Below are positions 22,223 to 29,838 of a stretch of 64,000 bases of DNA, one piece after another. This DNA is from AA29 sp041481445 (GTDB lineage Bacteria; Acidobacteriota; Vicinamibacteria; Fen-336). Location: assembly GCA_041481445.1 (NCBI GenBank), contig JBGPBV010000010.1:17051-81050 (forward strand), read 5' to 3'. Position numbers and translations under genes: made by a program. The notes under the pieces were generated by a model. That model made no database searches, was not told the origin of the DNA, and worked only from the letters and a program-made list of their open reading frames with translations. Each line of letters opens with the position of its first letter. Position 1 is the stretch's first letter.

Positions 22223-23902
22223 ATGCTCGAGCAGATCGGCAAGTACAAGATCCTGGAAAAGATCGGGCAGGGAGCCATGGGCGAGGTCTACAAGGCCCAC
22301 GATCCCATCCTCAACCGGTTCGTCGCCGTCAAGACGATCTCGGGAGACCTCGGCTCCGACGACCAGCTCCGCAAGCGGTTCCAGCGCGAGGCCCAGTCGG
22401 CCGCCCGCCTGAATCACCCCAACATCATCACCGTCTACGACTACGGGGAGGAGCAGGGCAAGATCTACATGGCGATGGAGCTGCTCGACGGGGCCGACCT
22501 CAAGCAGGCGATCGCCCGCCGGGCCGAGATGAGCCTGGACGAGAAGCTCTCGATCGTCGACCAGATCGCGGAGGGGCTCGCCTTCGCGCACGCCCACGAC
22601 GTCGTCCATCGGGACCTCAAGCCCGCCAACATCCACCTCCTGGGCAACGGCCAGGTCAAGATCATGGATTTCGGCCTGGCCCGCCTGGGCGGATCGGAGA
22701 TGACGCGCACGGGCATGGTCATGGGCACCCCGCACTACATGTCCCCTGAACAGGTCCGGGGAGAGCGCGCGGACGCCAAGTCCGACGTGTTCGCGCTCGG
22801 CTGCGTCTTCTACGAGCTGATCACCTACCGCAAGCCCTTCGACGCCGACTCCATGCACTCGGTGCTCTTCAAGGTGATGCAGGAGGAGCCGGCGCCGGTC
22901 ATCCAGGTGACGCCGGGGACGCCGGCCGTGCTGAGCCAGGTGATCGAGCGGGCGATGGCGAAGCACCCCTCGCAGCGCTTCGCCAACGCGGGCGAGTTCC
23001 GCTCGGCCCTCCACCGGGCCATGCAGGCGGTGGCCACCGGGCGCGGCGAGCAGGGGCTGCCGGACCTGGCCGTGCCCCCGCCGACGCCGTCCGCCCGCGG
23101 CGCCGACTCCTCGGCGATGGCGTCGGCCTCGGGGTCGGCATCCGCCGTCCGCACCGGCTCGTCCGTGAGCGCGCCCCGTCCGGCGGGCCCGGCCAGCCGG
23201 GCCAGTACCTCCTCGCCTCCGGCTCGGCGGTCCTCGATGGTGCCGCTGGTCGTCGGGGGCCTGGTGGCCCTCGCCATCGCCGTGGCCGCGGCCGCCTTCG
23301 TGATGTTCGGGAGGCGGTCCGACCTCACCGCCACCGCCTCGGTGCCGACCACGACGCGGCCCGCGCAGGTGGACGTCCTCTCCCAGGAGCTGGCCCGATC
23401 GCAGGTCGAGCTGGCGCGCCGCCGCGCGGAGGTGGGCGACTTCCGTGACGCGATGCGCCAGGCCGAGCGCGCGCTGAAGATCGATCCCACGAACAAGGAC
23501 GCGCAGGCGATCTTCACGAGCTCGAAGACGACCGCGGACCAGGTCGAGAAGGCGGCCGCGGGCGCCCGCGAGGCCGTGGCCGCCAGCGACAACGCCCGTG
23601 CCGCGGACGCCCTCTGGACGCTGCTCTCCCTCGAGCCGGCCAACGCCGTCGCCGCCGAGGTCGCGCCCAAGGTGGAGCCGGTCTTCCGCGACCGCGCGGA
23701 GGAGGCGCGGCGCGCCATGACCGCGTCGCGTCAGGCCACGGAGGCCTTCAAGGCCGCCACCGCTCTCGACGCCTTCAAGGAGGGCACGGACCTCGTCCGC
23801 CAGGGGGAGGCCGACTTCAAGGCCGGCCGCTTCGCCAGCGCCGCCCGCCGCTTCGTGAACGCGCGCGAGCGCTTCGAGCGCGCAGGCCGCACGACGCACT
23901 GA
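22223..23902 (+). CDS. Transmembrane Ser/Thr protein kinase (PknB-like), paralogue 1
   Basis: A 559-residue Hanks-type kinase. The glycine loop is IGQGAMGEVYKA, the ATP lysine is in VAVKTI (Lys37), the catalytic loop is VVHRDLKPANIHLL, and the DFG segment is IMDFGLARLG. An activation segment with TRTGMVMGTPHYMSPEQVRG follows. Residues 280-335 are a Ser/Ala/Pro linker, and one transmembrane helix lies at about 340-363. The outer part is a charged alpha-helical, TPR-like domain with FRDAMRQAERALKIDPTNKDAQ. The start at ATG 22223 aligns with the N-terminus of the sister kinase at 26186. It should sense an envelope signal through the helical domain and phosphorylate cytoplasmic targets. It is convergent with paralogue 2, 34 bases apart. 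Confidence 0.92.
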   Translation: MLEQIGKYKILEKIGQGAMGEVYKAHDPILNRFVAVKTISGDLGSDDQLRKRFQREAQSAARLNHPNIITVYDYGEEQGKIYMAMELLDGADLKQAIARRAEMSLDEKLSIVDQIAEGLAFAHAHDVVHRDLKPANIHLLGNGQVKIMDFGLARLGGSEMTRTGMVMGTPHYMSPEQVRGERADAKSDVFALGCVFYELITYRKPFDADSMHSVLFKVMQEEPAPVIQVTPGTPAVLSQVIERAMAKHPSQRFANAGEFRSALHRAMQAVATGRGEQGLPDLAVPPPTPSARGADSSAMASASGSASAVRTGSSVSAPRPAGPASRASTSSPPARRSSMVPLVVGGLVALAIAVAAAAFVMFGRRSDLTATASVPTTTRPAQVDVLSQELARSQVELARRRAEVGDFRDAMRQAERALKIDPTNKDAQAIFTSSKTTADQVEKAAAGAREAVAASDNARAADALWTLLSLEPANAVAAEVAPKVEPVFRDRAEEARRAMTASRQATEAFKAATALDAFKEGTDLVRQGEADFKAGRFASAARRFVNARERFERAGRTTH

Positions 23903-23906
23903 GCAT

Positions 23907-23930
23907 CCGGCCGCGCCGGGCGCGGACCGG
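23907..23930. terminator. Strong hairpin between the convergent kinase genes
   Basis: CCGG-CCGCGC / GCGCGG-CCGG forms a 10-base-pair stem with one bulged A and a 3-base loop, directly after the stop of the first kinase and before the stop of the second. There is no U-run on either strand, so its role as a bidirectional terminator is plausible but unproven. Confidence 0.5.
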
Positions 23931-23936
23931 GGGGGG

Positions 23937-26186
23937 CTACTGCAGGCCGATCGTCTGGATCGTCCAGCCGCCGCCCGCCTGCGCGAGGTGGAAGACCTGC
24001 CGGACGGGAGGGACCGTCCGGCCGTTGATGGTGTCCTGTCGCGTCACCCGGACGGTGGCCTGGGCTCCCTGCAGCTCAACGGCATCGATGGTGATCCCGA
24101 CCTGCTGGGACTTGATCTGCTTGAACGACTCCGCCAGCCGCTTCTCCTCGTCGCTACTCAGGTTCGGCTTGACCGCCCTGAACAACGCGATGTCCTTGCC
24201 CTGGATGGCACGGCCGTAGTCGGCCAGGACCTTGACGATCGCCGGGTCCTGGGCCGGTCCGGCCGCCGTCGTCGTGGGGACGGCGGGGAGCGTGGGGGCG
24301 GGGAGCGTCACCGCGGGGGCGCTGACGGGTGGAATCGTCACCGCCGTCGGCGGTACGTTGCGCGCGACGAGCGTCGTGGGGACCGTGGGCAGGGGACGGG
24401 CGGCGGCGGCGGCCGCCGCGGCCGCGGCCGCCCGGGCCGCCGCCTCGGCGGCACGGCGCGCCCGCTCGTAGTCGTCGCGTGACTCGGAGAACTTCTGGGT
24501 GGCCACCGCGAACTCGCCCTTCTTCAGGAGGGCCTCGCCCTCCCGGCCCGCGCGCTCGGCCTGGCCGAAGCTCTCCGCCTCGTTCCCGTTGACCTGCTCC
24601 GCCCCGCGGCGCGCCTCCGCCGCCAGCCGCTGGGCATCCTCCGCCTGCTTGCGGAACTGCGCGTTGAGGGCGGCGGTGAGCTCCCCGGCCACGGGGTGGC
24701 GCGGATCGAGGGCGAGCACGCGGGCGAGGGCGCGCGCCGCGTGGTCGGTGTCGCCGGCGTCGAAGGCCTGGCGCGCCTCCGCCGCCACCGCGTCCAGCTC
24801 CGCCGACGTCCGCTGCGCCTCCTCGACGACCTGCCTGGCCTCCGCGCTCGACGGGTCGAGGGCGAGCGCGCGCTGGGCCCGGCTGATCGCGCCCTTGTAG
24901 TCCTTGTTCGCGAGGTCGACGCGGGCCAGCTCCACCTGGTTGCCAACCAGCGCCTCCTTGAGGGCGCCGACCTGCTCGCTGGTGAGGTCCGCCGACGGCA
25001 CCGTCGGCGGCGGCGTGGCGCGGGGCCGCAGGGCCACCACCGCCCCGGCGCCGATCGCCGCCGTCACGATCAGCGCCGCCCCGAGGTACAGGGGCCAGCG
25101 GTGTGGTGTGGCCTCGACATGCACGGGGGGGGCCATGCCCGTGGCCGCCCGGCCGTTGAGGGTTCGGGGGCCGCGCAGGGACTCCCGGGCGGGTGCGGGC
25201 GGACGCAGGTCGAGCGCGGTGGCGCCCTTGGTGGCCGCGCGCGTTCCGGCGGGCGCCGCCATCACGGTGTCGGGGGACATGACCGTCGCCGCGCCGCCGT
25301 CGGCGCGAGGCTCGAGGTCGAGCCTGGTCGCCTCCGCGTCGCCGGCCATCGAGTACTCGCCGCCGGCCATCGCCTCGCGCACCTTGCGCAGCGCGTCCCG
25401 CATCTCTCCGGCGTTCTGGAACCGGTGTTCCGGGTCCTTGGCCAGGCACCGCTCCACGAAAGCCACGAAGGCGGCGGGCAGGGCGGGCACGAGGGTGCGC
25501 ACCGGCTCCGGATCCTGCTCCAGCACCTTGTAGAGGATCGTGTGCATGGAGTCGGCGTTGAAGGCCTTCTTGTTCGAGAGCAGCTCGTAGAAGACCGCTC
25601 CCAGCGAGAAGATGTCCGACCGGGCGTCGGCCTTGGTGCCCCGCACCTGCTCGGGGGACATGTAGTTGGGCGTGCCCATCACCATGCCCGTCCGCGTCAT
25701 CTCGGAGGTCCCGATGCGGGCCAGGCCGAAATCCATGATCTTGACCCGGCCGTTGGGGAGCACGCGGAGGTTGGCGGGCTTGAGGTCGCGGTGGATCACG
25801 CCCTGGAGATGCGCGTAGGTGAGCCCCTCCGCGATCTGCTCCATCACGTCGAGCTTGTCCCAGAGGTCGTTGAGGCTCTTGGCGGCGATGAGCTCCTTCA
25901 GGTCGGAGCCGTCGAGCAGCTCCATGGCCATGTAGAACCGGCCCTGCTCCTCGCCGAAGTCGAACACGGTCACGATGTTCGCGTGGTTGAGCCGGGCCGC
26001 GGACTGCGCCTCCCGCCGAAAGCGCGCCACGAGCTGATCGTCGGCCGCGTAGAGCTCGGCCATCGTCTTGACCGCGACGTCGCGGTTGAGGACGGGATCG
26101 TGGGCGCGGAAGACCTCCCCCATCGCGCCCGAGCCGATCTTGGCTACGATCTGGTACTTACCGATCTTGGCGGGTTGCTCGGCCAT
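23937..26186 (-). CDS. Transmembrane Ser/Thr protein kinase (PknB-like), paralogue 2
   Basis: A 749-residue paralogue of the kinase at 22223. It has glycine loop IGSGAMGEVFRA, ATP lysine in VAVKTM (Lys40), catalytic HRDLKPANLRVL, IMDFGLARIG and TRTGMVMGTPNYMSPEQ. A linker to about residue 430 leads to a transmembrane helix near 440-460 (LYLGAALIVTAAIGAGAVVAL). A long TPR-like helical region follows, with KGAISRAQRALALDPSSAEAR. Then come an Ala-rich stretch, a Pro/Thr/Val linker, and a C-terminal 120-residue globular domain (VLADYGRAIQGKDIALFRAV to the end) resembling a SnoaL/NTF2-like module. The ATG at 26186 is supported by alignment with paralogue 1 and by an extended -10 ten bases upstream. 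Confidence 0.9.
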   Translation of the reverse strand: MAEQPAKIGKYQIVAKIGSGAMGEVFRAHDPVLNRDVAVKTMAELYAADDQLVARFRREAQSAARLNHANIVTVFDFGEEQGRFYMAMELLDGSDLKELIAAKSLNDLWDKLDVMEQIAEGLTYAHLQGVIHRDLKPANLRVLPNGRVKIMDFGLARIGTSEMTRTGMVMGTPNYMSPEQVRGTKADARSDIFSLGAVFYELLSNKKAFNADSMHTILYKVLEQDPEPVRTLVPALPAAFVAFVERCLAKDPEHRFQNAGEMRDALRKVREAMAGGEYSMAGDAEATRLDLEPRADGGAATVMSPDTVMAAPAGTRAATKGATALDLRPPAPARESLRGPRTLNGRAATGMAPPVHVEATPHRWPLYLGAALIVTAAIGAGAVVALRPRATPPPTVPSADLTSEQVGALKEALVGNQVELARVDLANKDYKGAISRAQRALALDPSSAEARQVVEEAQRTSAELDAVAAEARQAFDAGDTDHAARALARVLALDPRHPVAGELTAALNAQFRKQAEDAQRLAAEARRGAEQVNGNEAESFGQAERAGREGEALLKKGEFAVATQKFSESRDDYERARRAAEAAARAAAAAAAAAAARPLPTVPTTLVARNVPPTAVTIPPVSAPAVTLPAPTLPAVPTTTAAGPAQDPAIVKVLADYGRAIQGKDIALFRAVKPNLSSDEEKRLAESFKQIKSQQVGITIDAVELQGAQATVRVTRQDTINGRTVPPVRQVFHLAQAGGGWTIQTIGLQ

Positions 26187-26196
26187 GAGCCTGCCG

Positions 26197-26206
26197 ATGT
26201 TAGCAT
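26197..26206. promoter_or_regulatory. Symmetric bidirectional extended -10
   Basis: ATGTTAGCAT reads as TG-T-TAGCAT on the plus strand and TG-C-TAACAT on the minus strand. One 10-base block therefore supplies an extended -10 to both the radical SAM gene (ATG at 26214, 7 bases after the hexamer) and the second kinase gene (ATG at 26186, 10 bases after). With only 27 bases between the two start codons both messages must be essentially leaderless. Confidence 0.6.
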
Positions 26207-26213
26207 GGGCAGG

Positions 26214-27332
26214 ATGAGCAAGGACCCCACCTTCCGCGTGCTGGGCCAGGCGCCTACGCGCTCCGAGCGTTACGAGGACTATCGCCGTGAATGGGACCGC
26301 CGGGAGGCGGAGATGGACGCCTCCGACCACCCCGTCCACGTCGACGTCGAGACGGTGGCGGTCTGCGACCTGCGCTGCGGCAGCTCGGAGGAGGACCCGC
26401 AGGGGTTCTGCCAGATCTGGACCCACGAGCACATCCGCACCCAGGGCTTCGACGAGCACACCTATCAGCGCGGCTACATGGACCCCGTCCTCTATGGCCG
26501 GCTGGTCCAGCAGTGCGCGGACATGGGGGTGAGCTCGATCAAGCTCAACTACCGTGGCGAGCCGTCACTGCACCCGCGGATCGTGTCGTTCGTGCGCGAG
26601 GCGTCGTCCCTGGGCTTCCCCGACATCATGATGAACACCAACGGCAACGGGGGCGCGCGCAAGAACCCCCAGCTCTTCGCCCACCTCGTGGAGGCCGGCA
26701 TCACCGACCTCATGTTCTCCGTCGACGGCTGCGACCCCGAGATGTACCTCAAGCAGCGCGTGGGAGGGAGCTGGGAGATCCTGCTCAACTCCGTCCGCTC
26801 GGCGGTGCAGGCGCGCGCGCAGGGCAAGGGCGCCCCGGACTGCCGCATCCGCGCCTCCGTGGTGCGCACCCACATCAACGCGGAGGCGGTGGACAGCGGC
26901 CGCATGGAGGAGTTCTGGCGCGGGAAGATGGGCGTGGACTGGATGTCGGTCAGCGAATGCTATTTCCCGGCCGGGACCCAGCATCACTGGAAGGCCGCCC
27001 ACTGGCGGCAGATGAACGCGGACGAGTTCCAGTGCTCGGACCCGTTCCGGCGCATGGTCGTGACCTGGGACGGCCGGCACACCATGCCCTGCTGCCAGGG
27101 CTTCACCCTCGAGATCGACGGCGGCCCCGTCGTGCGCGTGCCGAGCTACCCGCTCATGAAGACCCTCGAGGAGGCCTGGGCCAGCCCCAACTTCGAGCGG
27201 CTCCGCCAGGCGCACCGGGCGCGCACCTGGTCCGACCCGTTCGCGGGGGAGGCCATCTGCCGCTCCTGCGCCGTGACCAAGGTCCCGACCCGCCTGGCCA
27301 CCCCGCAGCGCGTCGCCCGGCGCGTCAAGTAG
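26214..27332 (+). CDS. Radical SAM/SPASM-like protein with a CX3CX10C cluster motif
   Basis: A 372-residue protein with the start of a radical SAM barrel in HVDVETVAVCDLRC. The cluster cysteines are spaced C51-x3-C55-x10-C66 rather than the usual Cx3Cx2C. Next come IKLNYRGEPSLHPRIV (SAM-binding strand; GEP in place of GGE), DIMMNTNGNG and DLMFSVDGCDPEMY, all standard radical SAM landmarks. The C-terminal part has TMPCCQGFTLEI and AICRSCAV, a SPASM-like auxiliary cluster region. The reaction is unknown. The stop is 3 bases from the folE start, so a pterin or deazapurine link is possible. The ATG at 26214 has no ribosome-binding site at normal spacing and sits 7 bases after an extended -10, so translation is probably leaderless. 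Confidence 0.85.
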   Translation: MSKDPTFRVLGQAPTRSERYEDYRREWDRREAEMDASDHPVHVDVETVAVCDLRCGSSEEDPQGFCQIWTHEHIRTQGFDEHTYQRGYMDPVLYGRLVQQCADMGVSSIKLNYRGEPSLHPRIVSFVREASSLGFPDIMMNTNGNGGARKNPQLFAHLVEAGITDLMFSVDGCDPEMYLKQRVGGSWEILLNSVRSAVQARAQGKGAPDCRIRASVVRTHINAEAVDSGRMEEFWRGKMGVDWMSVSECYFPAGTQHHWKAAHWRQMNADEFQCSDPFRRMVVTWDGRHTMPCCQGFTLEIDGGPVVRVPSYPLMKTLEEAWASPNFERLRQAHRARTWSDPFAGEAICRSCAVTKVPTRLATPQRVARRVK

Positions 27333-27335
27333 CGG

Positions 27336-27923
27336 ATGGCGCACGATCCCAAGGGCGGTGACGTCGCTCCCTTCGTGCGCGGGATCCTGGCCGGCATCGG
27401 CGAGGACCCCGACCGCGAGGGGCTCCTGCAGACGCCCGAGCGCGTGGAGAAGGCGCTGCGCTTCCTGACCCGCGGCTACCAGCAGGACCCCGAGCAGGTC
27501 CTGAACCAGGCCCTCTTCACCGTCAGCTACGACGAGATGGTGGTGGTGAAGGACATCGAGCTCTACTCCCTGTGCGAGCACCACCTCCTCCCGTTCACGG
27601 GCAAGGCCCACGTGGCCTACCTGCCCAACGGCAAGGTGGTCGGCCTGTCCAAGATCCCGCGCCTGGTCGACCTCTACGCGCGGCGGCTGCAGGTGCAGGA
27701 GCGGCTCACCGTCCAGGTCGCGGAGGCCATCCAGGCCGCGGTCAACCCGCGCGGGGTGGGCGTCATCATCGAGGCCGTCCACTTCTGCATGATGATGCGC
27801 GGGGTCGAGAAGCAGAACTCCGTGGCCGTGACCTCGTGCATGCTGGGCGCGTTCCGCGAGCAGGCCCAGACGCGCGACGAGTTCCTGTCCTTCATACACA
27901 CCCGGCCGTCGGGGATGCGGTAG
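27336..27923 (+). CDS. folE: GTP cyclohydrolase I FolE
   Basis: FolE converts GTP to dihydroneopterin triphosphate, the entry to folate, biopterin and 7-deazapurine (queuosine) synthesis. The 195-residue length is typical of bacterial FolE1. Zinc and catalytic residues are visible in ELYSLCEHHLLPFTGKAHVA (Cys, His, His) and in VTSCMLGAF (second Cys). The substrate-binding VVGLSKIPRLVDLYARRLQ and QERLTVQVAEAI are conserved. It is 3 bases after the radical SAM gene and almost certainly co-transcribed. No other folate or queuosine gene is in the window. Confidence 0.96.
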   Translation: MAHDPKGGDVAPFVRGILAGIGEDPDREGLLQTPERVEKALRFLTRGYQQDPEQVLNQALFTVSYDEMVVVKDIELYSLCEHHLLPFTGKAHVAYLPNGKVVGLSKIPRLVDLYARRLQVQERLTVQVAEAIQAAVNPRGVGVIIEAVHFCMMMRGVEKQNSVAVTSCMLGAFREQAQTRDEFLSFIHTRPSGMR

Positions 27924-27936
27924 CGCCGGGCTCGCC

Positions 27937-28611
27937 TCAGCCCTTCCCCACTCGCACCGCGATCTCGCGACGGACCGGCTCCGGAAGGAGAGGCGCGATC
28001 CGGCCCCAGTCCGCGGCCAGGTCCTCGACGGTGTCCACGTCGCCGAGGGTGCGCAGGACGCGCACGCTCCGGCCCAGGTGTGCGGCACGCTCGAGGGTGG
28101 CCGCGAGCACGCCCGGCGTGCTCCACGGCACCGCGCGGAACAGCTCGGGCGCGGGCGCCTTCAGGGCGAGCAGGTAGTACCCGCCGTCGGTGGCGGGCCC
28201 GACCACGACGTCGTGCTCGTCGAGGCCCTCGAGCGCCTCCCGTACGTCCTCGCGCCCGAGGCCGGGGACGTCGGTGCCGACGATCACGACCCGGCGGGCG
28301 CCGGTGCCGAAGGCCTCGTCGAACGCGGCCGCCATCCGCGCCCCCAGGTCCCCCTCCGCTTGCGCCCGCAGCGCGGTCCCCGGGAGCCACCGCGCCACCT
28401 CCGCCCGCGCCGCCGCGGGCGTGAAGAAGACAACCCGCTCGTACTCGTCGCCCGAGGGAGCCGTGCGGCGGAGGGCGTGCTCGGCCAGGACCCGGGAGAC
28501 CGTGGCCGCCGCCTCGGCGCCAATGCCCCTGGCCAGTCGCGACTTCACCGCCCCCGGCCGAGGCTCCTTCACGAAGACGAGGAGCCTGTCCGGCCCCATC
28601 TGCCCCGTCAT
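27937..28611 (-). CDS. DUF2064 / TIGR04282-type nucleotidyl- or glycosyltransferase-like protein
   Basis: A 224-residue GT-A-like protein of the DUF2064 family. It has LLVFVKEPRPGAVKSRLA at the N-terminus (the conserved K-x-P-x-P-G-x-x-K-T/S-R-L block), VVIVGTDVPGLGREDV (the D-x-P motif in place of a DxD) and VVGPATDGGYYLLAL. Members are often annotated as glycosyltransferases and occur near sugar and cofactor genes; the true reaction is not established. The ATG at 28611 sits 6 bases after a TAGGAT hexamer. An in-frame ATG at 28599 is an alternative. It is convergent with folE (13 bases) and divergent from the porin gene. Confidence 0.8.
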   Translation of the reverse strand: MTGQMGPDRLLVFVKEPRPGAVKSRLARGIGAEAAATVSRVLAEHALRRTAPSGDEYERVVFFTPAAARAEVARWLPGTALRAQAEGDLGARMAAAFDEAFGTGARRVVIVGTDVPGLGREDVREALEGLDEHDVVVGPATDGGYYLLALKAPAPELFRAVPWSTPGVLAATLERAAHLGRSVRVLRTLGDVDTVEDLAADWGRIAPLLPEPVRREIAVRVGKG

Positions 28612-28617
28612 TTCCGG

Positions 28618-28659
28618 ATCCTAGATCGGAACCGTCCGCGCGGGCGCCGCTGCTAGAAT
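28618..28659. promoter_or_regulatory. Divergent promoters of the DUF2064 and porin-like genes
   Basis: On the minus strand TAGGAT (28623-28618) ends 6 bases before the ATG at 28611. On the plus strand a near-perfect extended -10, TG-C-TAGAAT (28651-28659), should start transcription near 28666. That leaves a 30-base leader with a GTGAGGTGA site before the ATG at 28696. Confidence 0.5.
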
Positions 28660-28695
28660 CGCCGCGCCTCCGCGGGCGGGGGCACGTGAGGTGAC

Positions 28696-29838
28696 ATGCC
28701 GCGCTCCTTGACCCTAACGCTGCCGCTCGCCGCCGCCGCGCTGGCCACGCTCGTCGGGGCCGCGCGCACCGTCCAGGCCCAGGAGGCCCAGTCCGTCTAC
28801 CAGAAGCAGAAGAAGGGCGCCTTCCACGTGGACGGGGTGACCCGCCAGGAGTGGACGGACGAGGTCACTTTCCTCGACACGAACCGGGCCACGATCCGGA
28901 TGAAGCCGCGGGCCGAGGCCAACGCCAAGTGGTTCCAGATCGGCGTGGGGGGCGACTTCATCTACAGCAACGACCACAACCTCGACCCACCCGAGGGCAC
29001 GACCACCCTGCCCCTGCTGCGCGACAACTACGTCTCGAGCGACGCGCGGCTGGACCTGGCCTGGGTCCGCCTGAGCCCCAAGTTCGTCAGCGTAGAGGGC
29101 GGGCGCTTCGCCATGCCCGTGCGCTTCACGGAGATGATCTGGGACCGGGACCTGCGCCCCCAGGGGGCGTCGGCGAGCTTCGAGCTCGGAGGGGAGGGAT
29201 CGTCGACGCGGTTCGCCGTCACCGGCGTGTGGGCGCGCGGCAGCCACATCCTCCCCCAGGAGGGCGCCTTCCAGTTCTCCGACCGCGACACGGTGTGGAT
29301 CGGCTCCGCCACCGTGAGCTTCTCCGCGGGGGCCCAGGACCGGGTCGAGCTGATCGGCTCGTACCTCAAGTTCGACGACCTCCGCTTCGTGGACACGCGC
29401 CTGCGCCGGCAGAACACGCGCGTGGCGGGCGCGCTCATCAATCCCTACGAGGTCGTCGACCTCGTCGCGCGGTACCACGGCCAGGGGAAGGTGAACACGA
29501 CGCTCCTGGCCGACTATTGCTGGAACACCGCGCTGTCCGAGAACAACCACGGCCTCTGGCTCGCCCTGGTGCTCGGCTCGACGGTGACCGCGCGCGGCAG
29601 CCTCGAGTACACGTACGCGTCCCTAGACAAGGACGCCACCCTGGCCGCCTACACCACCGACGACTTTATCTGGGGCACCGGTTGGACCGGCCATCGGGGC
29701 GACCTGGGCGTCCGCATGAGCGACCGGGCCTCCAGCCACGTCGTCGGCCAGTACCAGAAGTTCAAGGACAGCCCCGTCCTCGCCGACCGCGACAGGTGGG
29801 TGGGGCGGCTCCGGCTGGAGGTGCGGGTCAGCTACTGA
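28696..29838 (+). CDS. Outer-membrane porin-like beta-barrel
   Basis: A 380-residue protein with a signal peptide (LTLPLAAAALATLVGAARTV, cut near VQAQ). Alternating-residue strands follow through the whole chain, for example WFQIGVGGDFIYSN, RLDLAWVRLSPKF and GRLRLEVRVSY. It ends in an aromatic residue (Tyr), as expected of a BAM-assembled barrel. FAMPVRFTEMIWDRDLRPQG and RGSLEYTYASLDKD resemble the 'putative porin' group. The substrate is unknown. The last 7 bases overlap the 3' end of the convergent S74 gene. Confidence 0.7.
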   Translation: MPRSLTLTLPLAAAALATLVGAARTVQAQEAQSVYQKQKKGAFHVDGVTRQEWTDEVTFLDTNRATIRMKPRAEANAKWFQIGVGGDFIYSNDHNLDPPEGTTTLPLLRDNYVSSDARLDLAWVRLSPKFVSVEGGRFAMPVRFTEMIWDRDLRPQGASASFELGGEGSSTRFAVTGVWARGSHILPQEGAFQFSDRDTVWIGSATVSFSAGAQDRVELIGSYLKFDDLRFVDTRLRRQNTRVAGALINPYEVVDLVARYHGQGKVNTTLLADYCWNTALSENNHGLWLALVLGSTVTARGSLEYTYASLDKDATLAAYTTDDFIWGTGWTGHRGDLGVRMSDRASSHVVGQYQKFKDSPVLADRDRWVGRLRLEVRVSY

